This document shows positions 26,901 through 39,100 of a stretch of 64,000 nucleotides of DNA, piece by piece. The DNA lies in NCBI RefSeq assembly GCF_910592395.1, contig NC_088326.1:6143001-6207000 (forward strand), in the 5' to 3' direction. Positions within the stretch are counted from its first letter, which is position 1. Every line of letters begins with the position of its first letter. A program made the position numbers and the translations under genes. The notes under the pieces were generated by a model, which was not told the origin of the DNA, ran no database searches, and saw nothing but the letters and a program-made list of their open reading frames with translations. The stretch is from Lineus longissimus. Its lineage: Eukaryota > Nemertea > Pilidiophora > Heteronemertea > Lineidae.

Positions 26901-29900
26901 CCTTACCATTTTGTCAATTGCAGTGCAGTGATTGTGGCAGAACCAAGGTTGCCAATTCTTGTTTGAATTGCATTCAAAATATGGAGTACGAAGCATCCTT
27001 GGCGACTGATCAGAGAAAGGTTAGTACAATGTAGTTCAATGGTGATACTGGAAGGGCGGCAACTTCAGGCGCACGTACCTAGGGGCTTAGGTTCACCTTG
27101 AAATTTTGCACAGATGGTGTGGACATATGCAGCATTTTATTTGATTTATAAAATTTACAAATAGCAGTGAGTGCTATTCAGCAATGTTTTAAATCTGATC
27201 AACTAATTCCCCTTGCCACACTCGGAAACAGTTTTGTCATGCTCTGGCACTACCTGTGGGTTATTGATCAACATTAGCTATTTTTAACAATTGGGTTGCC
27301 ATATTATGCAACCTATACTATGCAGAACTTTGCATCTGTCATCCAATGCTATTAGGTCACTTTTTCTATTTTTGGTCGTCGCCAGACTACCCTTATTTTC
27401 AGTCTGGAGATTTGGTGTGAAATTTTGTTCCCCTCAGAACTCAGGCATTTCACCATGGATCTTAACGAAATTTGGGGGTAGTTTTTGTAGGGTTGGAGGG
27501 TGTGCGCGTTTAACATTCAGCGTCGGGGGTGCTTTGTGGGGGGTGCAGCGCCCCTTTTTCTGAAAAAAAGGGGGGTAAAAAATAATCAAAAATCGTTTAA
27601 AAATCAACGATCGGGAAATTCCAAAATCTGTTCCCAAGGAATTGTGGGGAAGGTTGTCAGCTTTATTGTGATGAATTTTCAGAGGATTTGAAGCAAAACT
27701 GAGGGAGGGCCCTACTTGCGGTGTTTTTTGTCGAAAAATCAACAACTGCGAAAAACCTCATCTCCAGGTGACCTACATACACAGCAACATTAGTATAAAT
27801 GTATAGGCCGTTGTCACCTGGGGATCTTGCCCGCTGTATGGCCGCTTGGACAGTCGGTAAAGAAGCCTTTTTCTAGCGAAATTACGCAGTGCCAATCAAA
27901 ACTATCATCAGTTTTATGTCCGATAGATTATTTTTAGCTCAGCTGACAAGCTGAGCTAGTCCTATAGCTAAGTGATTGGTTTGTCCTTCCATCCTGCCAT
28001 CCATCCATTTTGGGCATTTTTTAAACGTACAACCCAGGCACTTCAAATCTGGTCTAATTTATAAGCACCGCATGAAACGTTGTTATGAAAAAAATTTGTG
28101 CGATTCGACTCAAAATCAGCCCCCCAGGTGGCAAAATGCATAAATCACAAAACAATTTTTTGCCACTTTATTCAAGCAGAAAGAAGCTTGAAATAAAGTT
28201 GAAGAGGTCTGCTTTATATAGGGGTTTTAATGTAAAATAGGTTAGTGTCGATTTATATTACCAGCTGGCGGTAGTGAGCAAAAATGTCGTTTGACCAAAT
28301 TTATTTAAGCTTGATTTGAATTTCCCGCTCTTGTATGACTCCGAAGGTTGTGGGTTCCAATCCCACTTCGGGTCAAATTTTTTATTTTTTTTATTTTTAC
28401 TTTTTTCACTTGTATATTACATTTTCTTTACTTTTTTTGATAATTTGATGGGCGGCCATCTTGGATTTTTTTTTGTCGACATTTTAAAGCTTTTGTTATA
28501 TCCAGAGTGTCTCAAATGTTTTGGGTGGTGTGCAGTAAGTCCATGAAGTCTCCTTTACATAATATCACCTAGGTTTTTGATTTGACCTTCTTTTCAAGGT
28601 CAGCCACAGCACTTAGATTTGGCATTTTTTGTCGTTATTTAAAAGTTGTTTTACTCTGGTATGTTTGCCTGATATAGACATTACGGTCAACAAAATTGAG
28701 GTTGAAAGCGTTTCCATGTTTTCAGCTGAGCGCCAGGCCCTTGGGCCTCTTGTTGAAGAGATACAATAATGTGACATCATATATCTGTCTATTAATTCCA
28801 TAATCAAGGGGAGAAGTTGGCTGATCGATACTAGCGAAGCGCGATTGGTTGGCCGCCATAATTAATGCAAATGTTGTGAGCGCGGGAATTTTGAATTTTA
28901 TTACTGGATTGCTCTCGTTGATCGTAACTTGGGCCAGAAAAATACATCTCCTCCTTCAGCTTTGCGTCAAATTATCTGAAAGACTGATTACAAAGAGTCA
29001 CGATTCGACTCTCGTTTGTGGCTTCATTCCTGCTGATAGTAGCGTGCATGTACGGGTTGAAATTAAATTAATTAGTTTTGATTGATACTACCAGTTGGCG
29101 TTACTGAGCAGAAATCTGTGTTGACCTAGTTTACACTTGACTTGAATTTCTTGCTCCTGTATGACTCTGAAGGTTGCGGATTCCAATCCCACTTAGGGCA
29201 AATTTTATATATAATTTAGTTTTACTTTTTTCACTTGTACAGTAGAACTCGCGTAAGTCGGCATCGTATAACCCGTCACTGTGCATAAGTCGGTGGCACC
29301 CGCCAGAAAGTCCCAACTTCATCTAACGTTAATTTCATTAAAAATGTGCGTACAACTCGTCATACCTGTAAGTCGTCATCAAAATCTTAGTCCCGAGGGT
29401 GCCGACTTACGCGAGTTCTACTGTACATGTGTCTTATCCTTTCTTTAGGTTTTTGGCAGTAAAACCGCAGTGTCCGTTGTCGTATCATGTTTCAAAAACA
29501 GTGGCACGTTTCTTAACTGCTCAGCCTATGAACTTGAAAGTTTGTACACAGGACCCCCTAGGTCAGATGACCAGTGACACTAAATTTCGGTCCGATCTGG
29601 TTCTCAACTTTGCATGTTCTTGTTCTGTTCTTTCAATTACTAGTACCGTCTCAATTCATGTATTTTCCAGTTTTGAAGGGACTGACGAATTTGAGGCTCT
29701 TGCGCACCACGTCACAGCGCCAGAGAAGATAAGGACAGCAGAGGAACTGCTCCTCTCCTTTCAGGATCAATATCGAGAAAAGAACCCTGATCTCAAACAA
29801 GCTATCATCATTGATAGGGAGGATGTGTTTGAGAGCGCAGTCATGGGGCTTGAAGACAGCAGCAACTTCAACTTTCGATTTCAACCAGTGGTAGAATTCG

Positions 29901-32338
29901 CTGGGGAAATGGGTGTGGATCTTGGAGGACCAAGACGGGAGTTTTTCAGGTTTGTTCATTTTTCACAGATGTACATGTGTATGCCTACACAAGAAGGCAT
30001 TTTAGATTCAACCAGGTTTAATTGCAAGGCGGCCTACTTACTTTAACACTTTGGGTCCGCAGTATTCAGAACACAAGCCATAGAATATTGAAGAAAATTA
30101 GACAATTGTACACATTCTGTCCTTGAACAAGGTGTGAGGTTTTGCACAACAACCGCAGGATGGCAAGGTTTTCATGCCAAAGACCATCACTCGAGTGCAG
30201 TGCACAATTTTTGTGGTGAAATTTGATGTGCCATTTTTCTCACATTACAGTCTGCTGATGAAGGACATCCTCCTTCATCAGGACCTTTTCGAAGGAAATG
30301 TTGAGAGAAGGGCGTTCTCCCTCAACATCGCCAAATTGGAGGAGAAGGCTTATTTCCAGGCAGGCCAGTTTACTGCATGGAGCCTTCTCCATGGTGGTGC
30401 TGGCCTGGGACTTCTCTCCAAAAAGGTTTGGCGCCTCATGTGTGGAGACGTCCTGGAAAACCCAGAGGATTTCGAAGACTTACCTGATCCCGAGGCATTC
30501 GTCCTTCTGCAGAAAGTAAGTGCAGTTTATTGTTGTGGTTTTCTTTCAGAATTCAATGTTGGCTAAGTCTGTAGCTGGTACCATGGCTTAGCAGGTAGTG
30601 CTAGTTCATTCTGGATTCTGTAGAGATGCTTCTTGGAGTATCTCTCACCCTGCATAAAATGCCGATCTAGTGTGGGCTAACTTGCGGGTCAAGACTGGTA
30701 CTTTGTTTAAGGAATTGATTCTGAAATGGAGTTATAGGTCTCCTATCTAAATGCGCGGTTGGAGCTAAATCTTAACACTAAAAACAGTTTATCTCAACCC
30801 GAAGTGTTTAAGACCATGAATACCGACACTGACTATCAAGTTCTCTTTTCTAAAACATCTCAAATTGAACAAATGTTTTTTCACTCCTTCCTTCCACATT
30901 TATTTTAACCAACCCAGGGCAAGGCAGTCTGTTTGCCTGCATCGTAACCGCTGAATTCAAAACGAGACTCTGTATGCACATTGTTCATTTATATTCTTGT
31001 GAAAATTGCCAAAATGTTTCTTCATCCCACAGCCTTGTTTGTGTTTGTAGATGAAAGATTGTGAAAGAGATGAAGATTTTAAGAAGATTTGCCATGAGCA
31101 TGTAGTCTTTTTGATGGGGATCGGCTGCCAAGAAGCAGCAGTTGTGGTTGGGCTGAGCCAGAGAAGAGGGCTGATGAAAAATATCACCACATACTTTCTA
31201 TACTACAGGTATGTTTCAAGGTTGGCAAACAACTCAATGCTTTTACCATTAGTTACAGTTATCAGGAGGTTGTCTTTGCCACAGCTCAGCATGCTGGCCA
31301 AATGAGGCTCTGATTGCTAGTTGAGAATGTTGTCTGTTAATGGCTTTCAAGTATTAAAACCAATATGATAACAAGTAAATTTGTTCTAATATTTTGGCAA
31401 AACCAAGGCAGCAGCTGAGGTTTTGGGCAAGAATACGGCTGTTTACTGATAACCGATAGCCGTAACCATGAATGTTTCCTATCTTCTCTAAAACTGAGTG
31501 TTTATTTCAACAGGGTGAAACCAGCCCTAGATCAGTTCATCCAGGGCCTACAGTCGATCGGGGGTCTTTTCGACCTGATGATGAAAAACCCTGAGGGTTT
31601 TTGCAGTGTCATGTGCGGAGAGAAGGAATCTCTGACCCGTCAGAAATTGAGGGCCCTTCTCTCCATAAGTTTTTCGAAGGACAAGACGAGGAAGAAAGAT
31701 GAGGGAACAGCTATCTACCTGTTCGAGGTCTTCCTCAAGAAATGCGAGGGTGAGCTATTTTTAAAGAATCAGCTGAGTTTCATGTGGAGGATAAGCATAA
31801 GCACTTCAATATGCATCATTTTACCACAAGCTAGGTTTATGGGCTTAGTAACTCTGTCTTCAGCCAGAGAAGGAGTGCAGCACTGTGGAAGATGTATGAA
31901 TTTGAGTTCCTTGAAAGCCACAATGGTTCATCAAAAAATTAAAAAATTGATTTGTTCTTCCAGAGATTGAACCATTGCAAGGTAGCCAGCACTTTTAAAA
32001 CCATGCAATATGAGGCACCTATGCATCAATAATTTGTGCTTATCTTATTTGACGTGTTAATCTAAATTCCAGATGAGAGTGATGATGCCGTTTCATTGAG
32101 CCAGATCTTGCAGTTTATGAGTGGGGCATCCGCTATCCCTCCACTTGGCCTCCCAAACATTGTTGTGAATTTCTTTGATGTCGAGCCTGGAGAAAAGCGG
32201 TACCCTTCAGCCAATACATGTGTGCCAATCATGTGGCTTCCGAGATGGAAGAAGTTAAAGGACACGAACTTCCGAACTCCTTTCTTTGCCTTGTTGAAGG
32301 AAGGCATTCTGTCAAGCAAAGGCTTCGACAAGATGTAA
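23937..32338 (+). CDS. HECT-domain E3 ubiquitin ligase, 12 exons
   Basis: The proposed CDS joins 23937-24009, 24844-25161, 25498-25769, 26128-26181, 26469-26576, 26924-27019, 29449-29561, 29671-29949, 30251-30515, 31051-31208, 31514-31749 and 32073-32338. All introns are GT..AG and the phases agree, giving 745 residues. The start ATG has good context (GTGACAATGG). The N-terminal half has low complexity and a basic KKKKK stretch. Residues 276-291 form CxxC-x8-CxxC, a possible zinc ribbon. The C-terminal half is a HECT domain: MGVDLGGPRREFF marks the N-lobe, SGASAIPPLG precedes the C-lobe, and NTC places the thioester cysteine at about residue 707, 38 from the end, as is usual. It should accept ubiquitin from an E2 and pass it to substrates. 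It resembles the expanded G2E3-like genes of fish and invertebrates. Exon 7 (29449-29561) is the least certain; it fits in phase but has a weak donor. Confidence 0.85.
24186..24470. repeat. Poly-G and poly-C runs in HECT intron 1
   Basis: Intron 1 holds homopolymer G and C tracts at about 24195-24206, 24379-24389 and 24436-24448. They are likely unstable and prone to sequencing error. No other feature is seen in this intron. Confidence 0.7.
27931..28754. mobile_element. Interspersed repeat in HECT intron 6
   Basis: The segment starts TTTTTAGCTCAGCTGAC and ends CAGCTGAGCGCCAGGCCC...GGGCCTCTTGTT. The words AGCTCAGCTGA and TCAGCTGAGC near the two ends are inverted copies. I recall similar ends (TTGGGCCTCTTGTT) from dispersed repeats of other marine invertebrates, but cannot name the family. 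There is no coding capacity. Confidence 0.45.
28253..28414 (+). repeat. tRNA-like SINE fragment, copy 1
   Basis: This block and 29084-29239 are diverged direct copies of about 160 bp. They share CCAG(C/T)TGGCG, GACTTGAATTT or GATTTGAATTT, GTATGACTC and a T-rich tail ending CACTTGTA. At about 28347-28365 the sequence GTGGG-TTCCAAT-CCCAC looks like a tRNA T-arm with a B-box-like loop, which suggests a tRNA-derived SINE. A complete tRNA cloverleaf is not visible. Confidence 0.5.
29084..29239 (+). repeat. tRNA-like SINE fragment, copy 2
   Basis: This is the second copy of the block at 28253-28414, about 830 bp downstream, with the T-arm-like stem weakened (GGATTCCAATCCC). A pogo-like MITE (29240-29423) is inserted at its CACTTGTA end. 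Confidence 0.5.
29240..29423. mobile_element. 184-bp Tigger/pogo-like MITE
   Basis: The termini start CAGTAGAACTCGCG, and the inverted repeats are perfect over the outer 25 bp or so on each side. The element is flanked by TA at 29238-29239 and 29424-29425. CAGT(A/G)GAAC ends with TA duplication are typical of pogo/Tigger members of the Tc1/mariner superfamily. It has no coding capacity. It lies directly upstream of the acceptor of HECT exon 7 (29449), so the branch point and polypyrimidine tract of that exon sit just downstream of the insertion. Confidence 0.8.
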
Positions 32339-32439
32339 GATGCCATCTTTTTTCCTACCTTTCACTGCCGAACCAGTTGTATCTCTAGTGTCCTCTACTA
32401 TGCGAGGGCATGTATTGTGATTCACCTCGACCGTGTTAT

Positions 32440-32890
32440 GTCGAATCAGTATGAATCTAATTGCCATGTTATTATCATCATCAAAACAATTGCCATGTAT
32501 ATATCATTGTCAAGAACACAGTCATGTAATAACCATATGTAATAAGCACATGACCATGTCAATGGCATCGGCAATATTGAGCAGATTGCCATGTTTTTCT
32601 CATTATCAAGCCAGTTACCATGTAAATATCAATTGTCAAGCTCATTATCGTTGTCAAGCAGGTTGCCATGTTATTCTCAATATATCAAATCAGTTACATG
32701 TACACCACGTCATTGTTGTCGAGTCAATTTCCATGTTATTATCAATACGTGTATATCAATTAAATTACCATGTAAATATCATTCACCATCCTTGTAAATA
32801 CATGTTAGTGAAGCAGATAGCCGTAATGTTATCAAGCCAATTATCATTTAAACGTCATTACCAAGCACATGATCATGTCACTGTTGTCTA
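32440..32890. repeat. Degenerate short repeat after the HECT stop
   Basis: Imperfect units of about 30 bp built on TTGCCATGT(T/A)A, TATCA and CAAG recur through this stretch (for example near 32462, 32491, 32585, 32610 and 32661). It lies in the probable 3' UTR of the HECT transcript. Its open frames reflect the repeat and not a protein. Confidence 0.6.
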
Positions 32891-33239
32891 CATCATGTAA
32901 AGAGTTTCATCCAATCACAGACTTCTAGGCTGCATCCTTGCTGTAGCAATTCGTCAGAGGTTGAATCTATTTCATTCATAATAATGATGTGTTTAGAATA
33001 TTGTAATTGGTCATTTGGTGAACTTTTGAATAATGATACATGTAACTGGGACTTCCATGACACTGTATGATACTAGTATATATAAGCAATAAGATACATT
33101 TCATAAACTGCTTTTATGTTGCTTTTTAATTCCAAATCAACCTGGAGAGAAACGAGTCTGAGCATATCATTGTGTCAACCACTCCAAATGAAACTTTGAA
33201 TTAGATAAATAATGTTGGGATGTTTGGCATGTCTCATGA

Positions 33240-34880
33240 GGCAGTTGTGTTGGGCCTGGCACTTTCATGGCCTTGCTATAACATCGACAGAAAGACGTGA
33301 CAGTTGCAACCAAACAGTCCAGCCTGAATCTGGTCTGGCACCTCTGCTATCTCGCTAACATGGTTAGAAAGACGGGGCAGTCGCAATCAAACAGTCTAAC
33401 AACTATTAAAGTTGGGCTTGGCACCTCCACATTCTTGATACAAACATGGCAAGAAAGACGTGACAATCTGACAGGGTCGGGCCTAGCCTGGCACCTCCAC
33501 CATCTTATCAACACTGCGAAAGACAGGACAGTCACAACCAAACAGGGTCGGGCCTAGCCTGGCACCTCCACCATCTTATCAACATTGTTAGAAAGACAGG
33601 ACAGTAACAGGGTCGGGCCTGGCATGCCAGGCACCTCCACGATCTTAGCAACACTGTGAGAAAGACAAGACAGTCACAACCAAACTGGACCGGGGCAGGC
33701 ACCTCCACCATCTTATCAACATTGTGAGAAAGACAGGACAGTCACGACCAAACTGAGTCTGGCCTGACACGCCTGGCACCTCCACCATCTTATCAGCACT
33801 GTGAGCAAGACAGGACAGTCACGAGGAAACTGAGTCTGGCCTGGCACCTCCACCATCTTATCAACATTGTGTGAGAAAGACAGGACAGTTACAACCAAAC
33901 TGAGTTGTTGGGCTTGGCATCTCCTTCGCCTTTTTATCAACCTGGTGCGAAAGACAGGACAGTCACCACCGAACTGAGTCGGGCCTGGCATGCCAGGCAC
34001 CTCCACGATCTTAGCAACACTGTGAGAAAGACAAGACAGTCACAACCAAACTGGACCGGGGCAGGCACCTCCACCATCTTATCAACACTGTGAGAAAGAC
34101 AGGACACTCACAACCAAACTACTGAGTCTGGCCTGACACGCCTGGCACCTCCACCATCTTGACAACTTGGTGAGAGAGACAGAACGGTCACAACCAAACT
34201 AAGTCGGATCTGTTGTCAAAATGGTGAGAAAGACATGACAGTCTCAACCAAACTGGGTTGGGCCTGGCACCTCCACCATCTTATCAACACTGTGCGAAAG
34301 ACAGGACAGCTACAACAAAACAGGGTCGGGCCTAGCCTGGCACATCCACCATCTTATCTGCACTGTGAGAAAGACAGGACAGTCACAACCAAACTGAGTC
34401 GGGCCTCTTGTTAACACGGTGAGAGAGACAGAACTGTCACCACCCAACTGAGTCGGACCTCTTGTCAACATGGTGAGAAAGACAAGACTGTCACAACCGA
34501 CCTGCTGGGTCGGGCCTCTTCTCAACATTGTGTGCGAAGGACAGAACTGTCACCACCGAACTGAGTTGGACCTCTTGTCAACAGGGAGAGACAGGACTGT
34601 TATAACCGATCTGAGTCGGGCCTCTGGTGAACATTGTTAGAAAGACAGGACAGTTTCTAAACTGAGTTGGACCTGGCACCCCCGCCATCTTGTCAACATT
34701 GTGAGAGCTGGAGACAGGACAGTCACAACCAAACTAAGTTGGGGAAGGACAGGTCTGGCACTTTCACTGTCTTTCCAAAATGGTGCGAAAGACAAGAAAT
34801 GTACAACCAAACTACGTCGGGCCAGGCAGATCCACCGTCTCGCCAACATGGTGAGCAAGACAGTACAGTCACAGCAGACA
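33240..34880. repeat. Minisatellite with units of about 65-75 bp
   Basis: About 22 diverged units each contain CTGGCACCTCCACCATCTT, (A)TCAACA(C/T)TGTGAGAAAGACAGGACAGTC-like and CAACCAAACTGAGTCGGGCC-like segments. Both strands show open frames produced by the repeat. It lies between the two convergent genes, probably within the 3' UTR of the HECT gene or just beyond it. Confidence 0.9.
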
Positions 34881-36146
34881 TCTCCCTCAGTAGTTTTGGT
34901 CCCAAAGTGGTTGTTTCCATTCAATTCAACCCCTCTAATTTAACAAGGACGCCTCTCTTACAGGTGTCTTAGGAACGGCAGGCCCAAGAGGTTGTGCGGT
35001 ATATGGCATGGTCAATCTGGCGCGCTTGCACAATACCAAAATCGGTCCTTGTAATAATTAAGAGTAGCAGGGCATTTTTCTCTTATTATTTGATGCAGAC
35101 CATCTCATACCAAGACATTGATACCAAGATGATCAGCAATGTGGGATACTAGTATTGATTCTCAAGGGTGCAGAAGTTATTACATGTGTAAACCTCATCC
35201 AATAATGAGTATTGGCCAATAATCAGCATGCACCTCACATCACAAATCTTATGGATACCAACTGGTATGGCAACATCCTTGCTGACGTCCTATGCTAAAG
35301 GTGTTGATTCATCCCCTAATAAACTTGTTTACAAAGCTTGGAATGGGTTATTGTATGCATCCTTTTTCCATTTTTTCAATTGAGAGTGCAACTCAATTTG
35401 AAAGAAGAATTAAATTGAACAAAGGGAGCAAAAACTGATTGAAATAACATACAAATTATCACACAATTTATTCAAGTACCATGAAGAACACAAAATGAAC
35501 TGGTAGAAAAGTGAATAAGAGCACATTTTGAGATGGATTTGACAATCTGATTATTTGGGTAATAACATATTTGTAGGGATGTAACATGTACCATCCTATT
35601 TACTGCACATGTCAGTTCTGCAGTTTCAACCACGGAGTTCCACACCATCTAATTTTGGTATATTTTTGCACGTTGCCCCCAACTAGCACAACAAGAAATT
35701 TTGCGAGCCCAAGAGTTGATTCTTAAGGGGTACATATTATATCAGGTGTCCCAAAAAAAGGGAACTGCTTTTTGACAAGTAGTTTCTCAGTGATAGATAT
35801 ATGTAGTAGTAAACCAAATTCATAAAAAATGTTCATGGTGTGGGTCTAACCTAATGGTATAATCAACTAGCCTGCAAAGAAGTACTGGTACTCTGAATCA
35901 TGATGGGTTAGTTAAGTGACATGTGCGTGCTGGTATATCTCGGTACTAAAATACTTATTAGATAGGTAATTATAGTACATGTACAATAACTACTGAAAAA
36001 TGAATACATGTAGTTTGTGGAAAACGTGGCAAGCAATAGACATTATCATTTCAAACGCCCTGACCCTGGAGAATTATAATTTAATCCTGGCCAGGTGGGG
36101 AGGGGGGGGGGCGGGGGTCCTCTGCTTACACTGACAGCTGCATCGT
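34881..36146. other. Convergent intergenic region with two poly(A) signals
   Basis: No coding exon is seen. AATAAA on the + strand at 35318-35323 could end the HECT transcript. AATAAA on the - strand (35467-35472 as TTTATT) could end the integrase transcript. The two would lie about 150 bp apart in tail-to-tail arrangement. A GGTGTCCCAAAAAAAGGGAA motif near 35737 resembles a mariner-type end, but no partner was found. Confidence 0.45.
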
Positions 36147-39100
36147 TCAAGACTGACTTATGAAATTCAACACATTTAGGTATATATCCATGCCATGTCC
36201 ATCAACCGTCTCTCCCAATGGTGAAATTGTTTGCTGCAAAACAGTTAAACGTTCCACGGAAAGAGGGCCATCAGGCTCAACAACATTGACAGTAGTTGTA
36301 CCTGTACTATTAGGAGTTGGACCTTCCCAGTCAATACCAAAAGATTCAATATTGTTCAGCTGAATATTGTCATTTGCAAAAAATATGTCATCAACATGAG
36401 GGCGTGACGTCCCGTACAGGTTGAATAGACCCTCAACATACAGCTGTATTGGAGTACTGCCTCGCTCAGTAGACAGCTGATGATGATTCCATTGCTGCCG
36501 GTACTCTTCCACACTCCTTCGAATTCTGGGATTATACACAAACTGCAATGCCCATCTATGATTAGTGTCACTTACATCCAAAATGCCGGCATCTTCCATG
36601 AAATGAAACAAGTCGTAATAGACATGAGTGCATCCATGTAACAAGTCACGCCAAAAACGTTCAATACGCTGGTTATGCACTGATCTGCCCCTGATCATGC
36701 TACCACGATTACGACCTCTGAAAATGTTCATGAAATGTTCAACATCGTTATTCTCTGTCCCTCTATCAGCTCTAACACGAGATGGTACCCCGTATTCAGC
36801 AGTTGCACCCTGAAATGCCGTCATCACAGATTCAGCCCTGTTGTTGCAAACAACGGAGAGAAAAACCATTAAACGACTGTATCCATCGATCCCTCCATGT
36901 ATTACAAAGCCCCATCTGAAGAGAGAGAGAGAAGATCAGTTGTTGTATAAATGTGATCATGGAGATATTATTGAATTATTATTACCATGATGTGATTAAG
37001 GGCAATACAATAAACAAAGTATATCACCTCACTTAGTAAACTTACAGTTTGGATGTAGTTCATAGGTCCACTTGGTACTACAGTTCTAACTCCGCATAAT
37101 AAGACAATTATATTCTGTAGTTTAAGATTTTTTCTTCAAAAGTGGCTCCATAAGGGGTTTTTAATTTTCATGCACACACAAATGTTTGTATTGAATACAA
37201 TTCAAAGTGAACTACCCAATTCCAATTCACAAAATTAACAATGCATTTATTGTCACAAAATATAAGGGATCATCTCAAAATTCATTGATGCACCAAAAGA
37301 CGTATTTCGTCTCTCTCTGGACCCCCCCCTCCGAAAGACGAAAAGATTGGATGTCTGGCATCAAGCTTTCATTCCTTGAAAAAATGAACGGAGTCACTCT
37401 CTGTGCCTACATCAACATGTTGTACAGAAATGCCAATACTGTAAAAACATCAATCAATGACACAATGCACTCATAAACACTCATAAAACAATAATAATTT
37501 AAGGAGTTGGCAGAAACTATCGGGTTAGTGGTATCTATCACTGGTATTTTTATTATTTATCCCGCTGAACTACTTCTCCAAAGACATAAAAAAGAGGCTG
37601 TAAAGTATCAACAAACATGTGCCATCTAGACTCTGAACCCAGTCCATCATCAACACCCTCGACGGTACATGTATATGAAAAGGGGCGAGGTAACCGCTGC
37701 GGGGGGAGTGTAGTGCCTTCATGAACATTGTCTAGCCCATACTCCTACGCAGAGACAGCAGTCTGATTAAATATGCTTAAATAATAACTGCTTCTGGAGA
37801 AAGTGTCCAGGTGAGGGCGTCTAAGTATGGGGGCATCTGATTGGTCCAGGCTGGCGCGGACTTCTAATCGAGTATCGTGACTGGCTTGAGTAAACAACAG
37901 CTGGCCTGTTGTGTATAAAGAAGCCTAGTAGGGTTTTCTTGTAATTTGCCGATTTTAATCAAACTGATGCCACAGATGAAAAAAAAAAGACGAAAAGAAA
38001 GCCATCTGAAGCTGGACCCCCCTCCCCCAAGCGAAATACTTTTGTCTTTTGGGGCATCATTTTGAGATGATCCCTAAATGCTTTTTGAAAATACTTATCT
38101 TGTGACAGTCATGACTGTCTAGAACCAATACATTCATGTTTGAATCTCACCTAATCAACTTGTGATTTCCATCTATGTGCCAAAGAGAATTAGGGCCAGC
38201 AACATGATATGTCCTACGCCTGATAGTTTGACTCCACCTTAGAGCTACTGAAGTTGGATCTGTCCTCAAAAGACTATCTCTCACCCGTTGACGTGATACG
38301 AAAATGCGATCCACAACAAGCCTTGCACGAACAAGTCGATATCCAAGACGCCGATTTGATGAACATATGCTTTGGACCCTTCCATCTAATTCTGCATCGC
38401 TAATAAGAGTTCGTCTATCTTTATATGACAAATTAAAGAACCTGCAAAAAACAAATACGTCATGGGTAGAGTATCAGGTAAAATCCTATTAACTACTCTT
38501 TCGCTGCGGGTGACATGCTGGGGACCATCATGCCACATGCAGTGCCCCGTGCGGATGGCGTGCACTGCACGTCATGTCCCTCTACAGTGATGTGAATTCA
38601 AAAGCACCTAGACGCACTTTCTCTAAACATTCAAATCACACTTAGAAAATAATTAATTTCATCCTGATCGCGATAGTACAGATGTTGACGCTTTTGAATG
38701 GTTTTGACCGTTCAGTTGAATTTTGCTCAAATTTGTTTGTTAGCAGTATTGACTAAGAGTGCGTGGTGGTGCCGGCTGTCAGATGGCTGCCACAGCGAAA
38801 GGGTTAACAAGTACAGCAATAAGCCAATAATTTTGAGAGGGGATCTTTTTTAAAACCTTTTTCATGTTAAATGTTCAAGCCTTATCTTTTAGCAACTTTC
38901 CACTGTTTAACGGATACAGATAAGAATACAAACAACATATGCTACATGCCTAGACATTAATGTGGTACTGGTACCATTTCAATTCATGCATTATAGTATA
39001 CAATTTTTGGTACATAGTATGTATTTTATTTTATGAACTTGTTGATACACGTTCAGTATGTACATACCTTAATCTTCGACGAACTGTTGCGACAGATACA

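Noticed and set aside
27291-27745. Overlapping frames of 63-103 residues in HECT intron 6
   Set aside because: Opposing frames in low-complexity intronic DNA, with no domain and no phase-compatible splice sites for the HECT gene.
28347-28375. A tRNA gene
   Set aside because: Only a T-arm-like stem and loop are visible. No acceptor, D or anticodon arms can be formed.
32433-32900. 155-residue frame rich in His/Cys/Met after the HECT stop
   Set aside because: It follows a degenerate short repeat in the likely 3' UTR. It has no domain, and a second overlapping frame is equally open.
33297-34972. Many long open frames on both strands with repetitive proteins
   Set aside because: They follow the 65-75-bp minisatellite in all frames and on both strands, so they are not genes.
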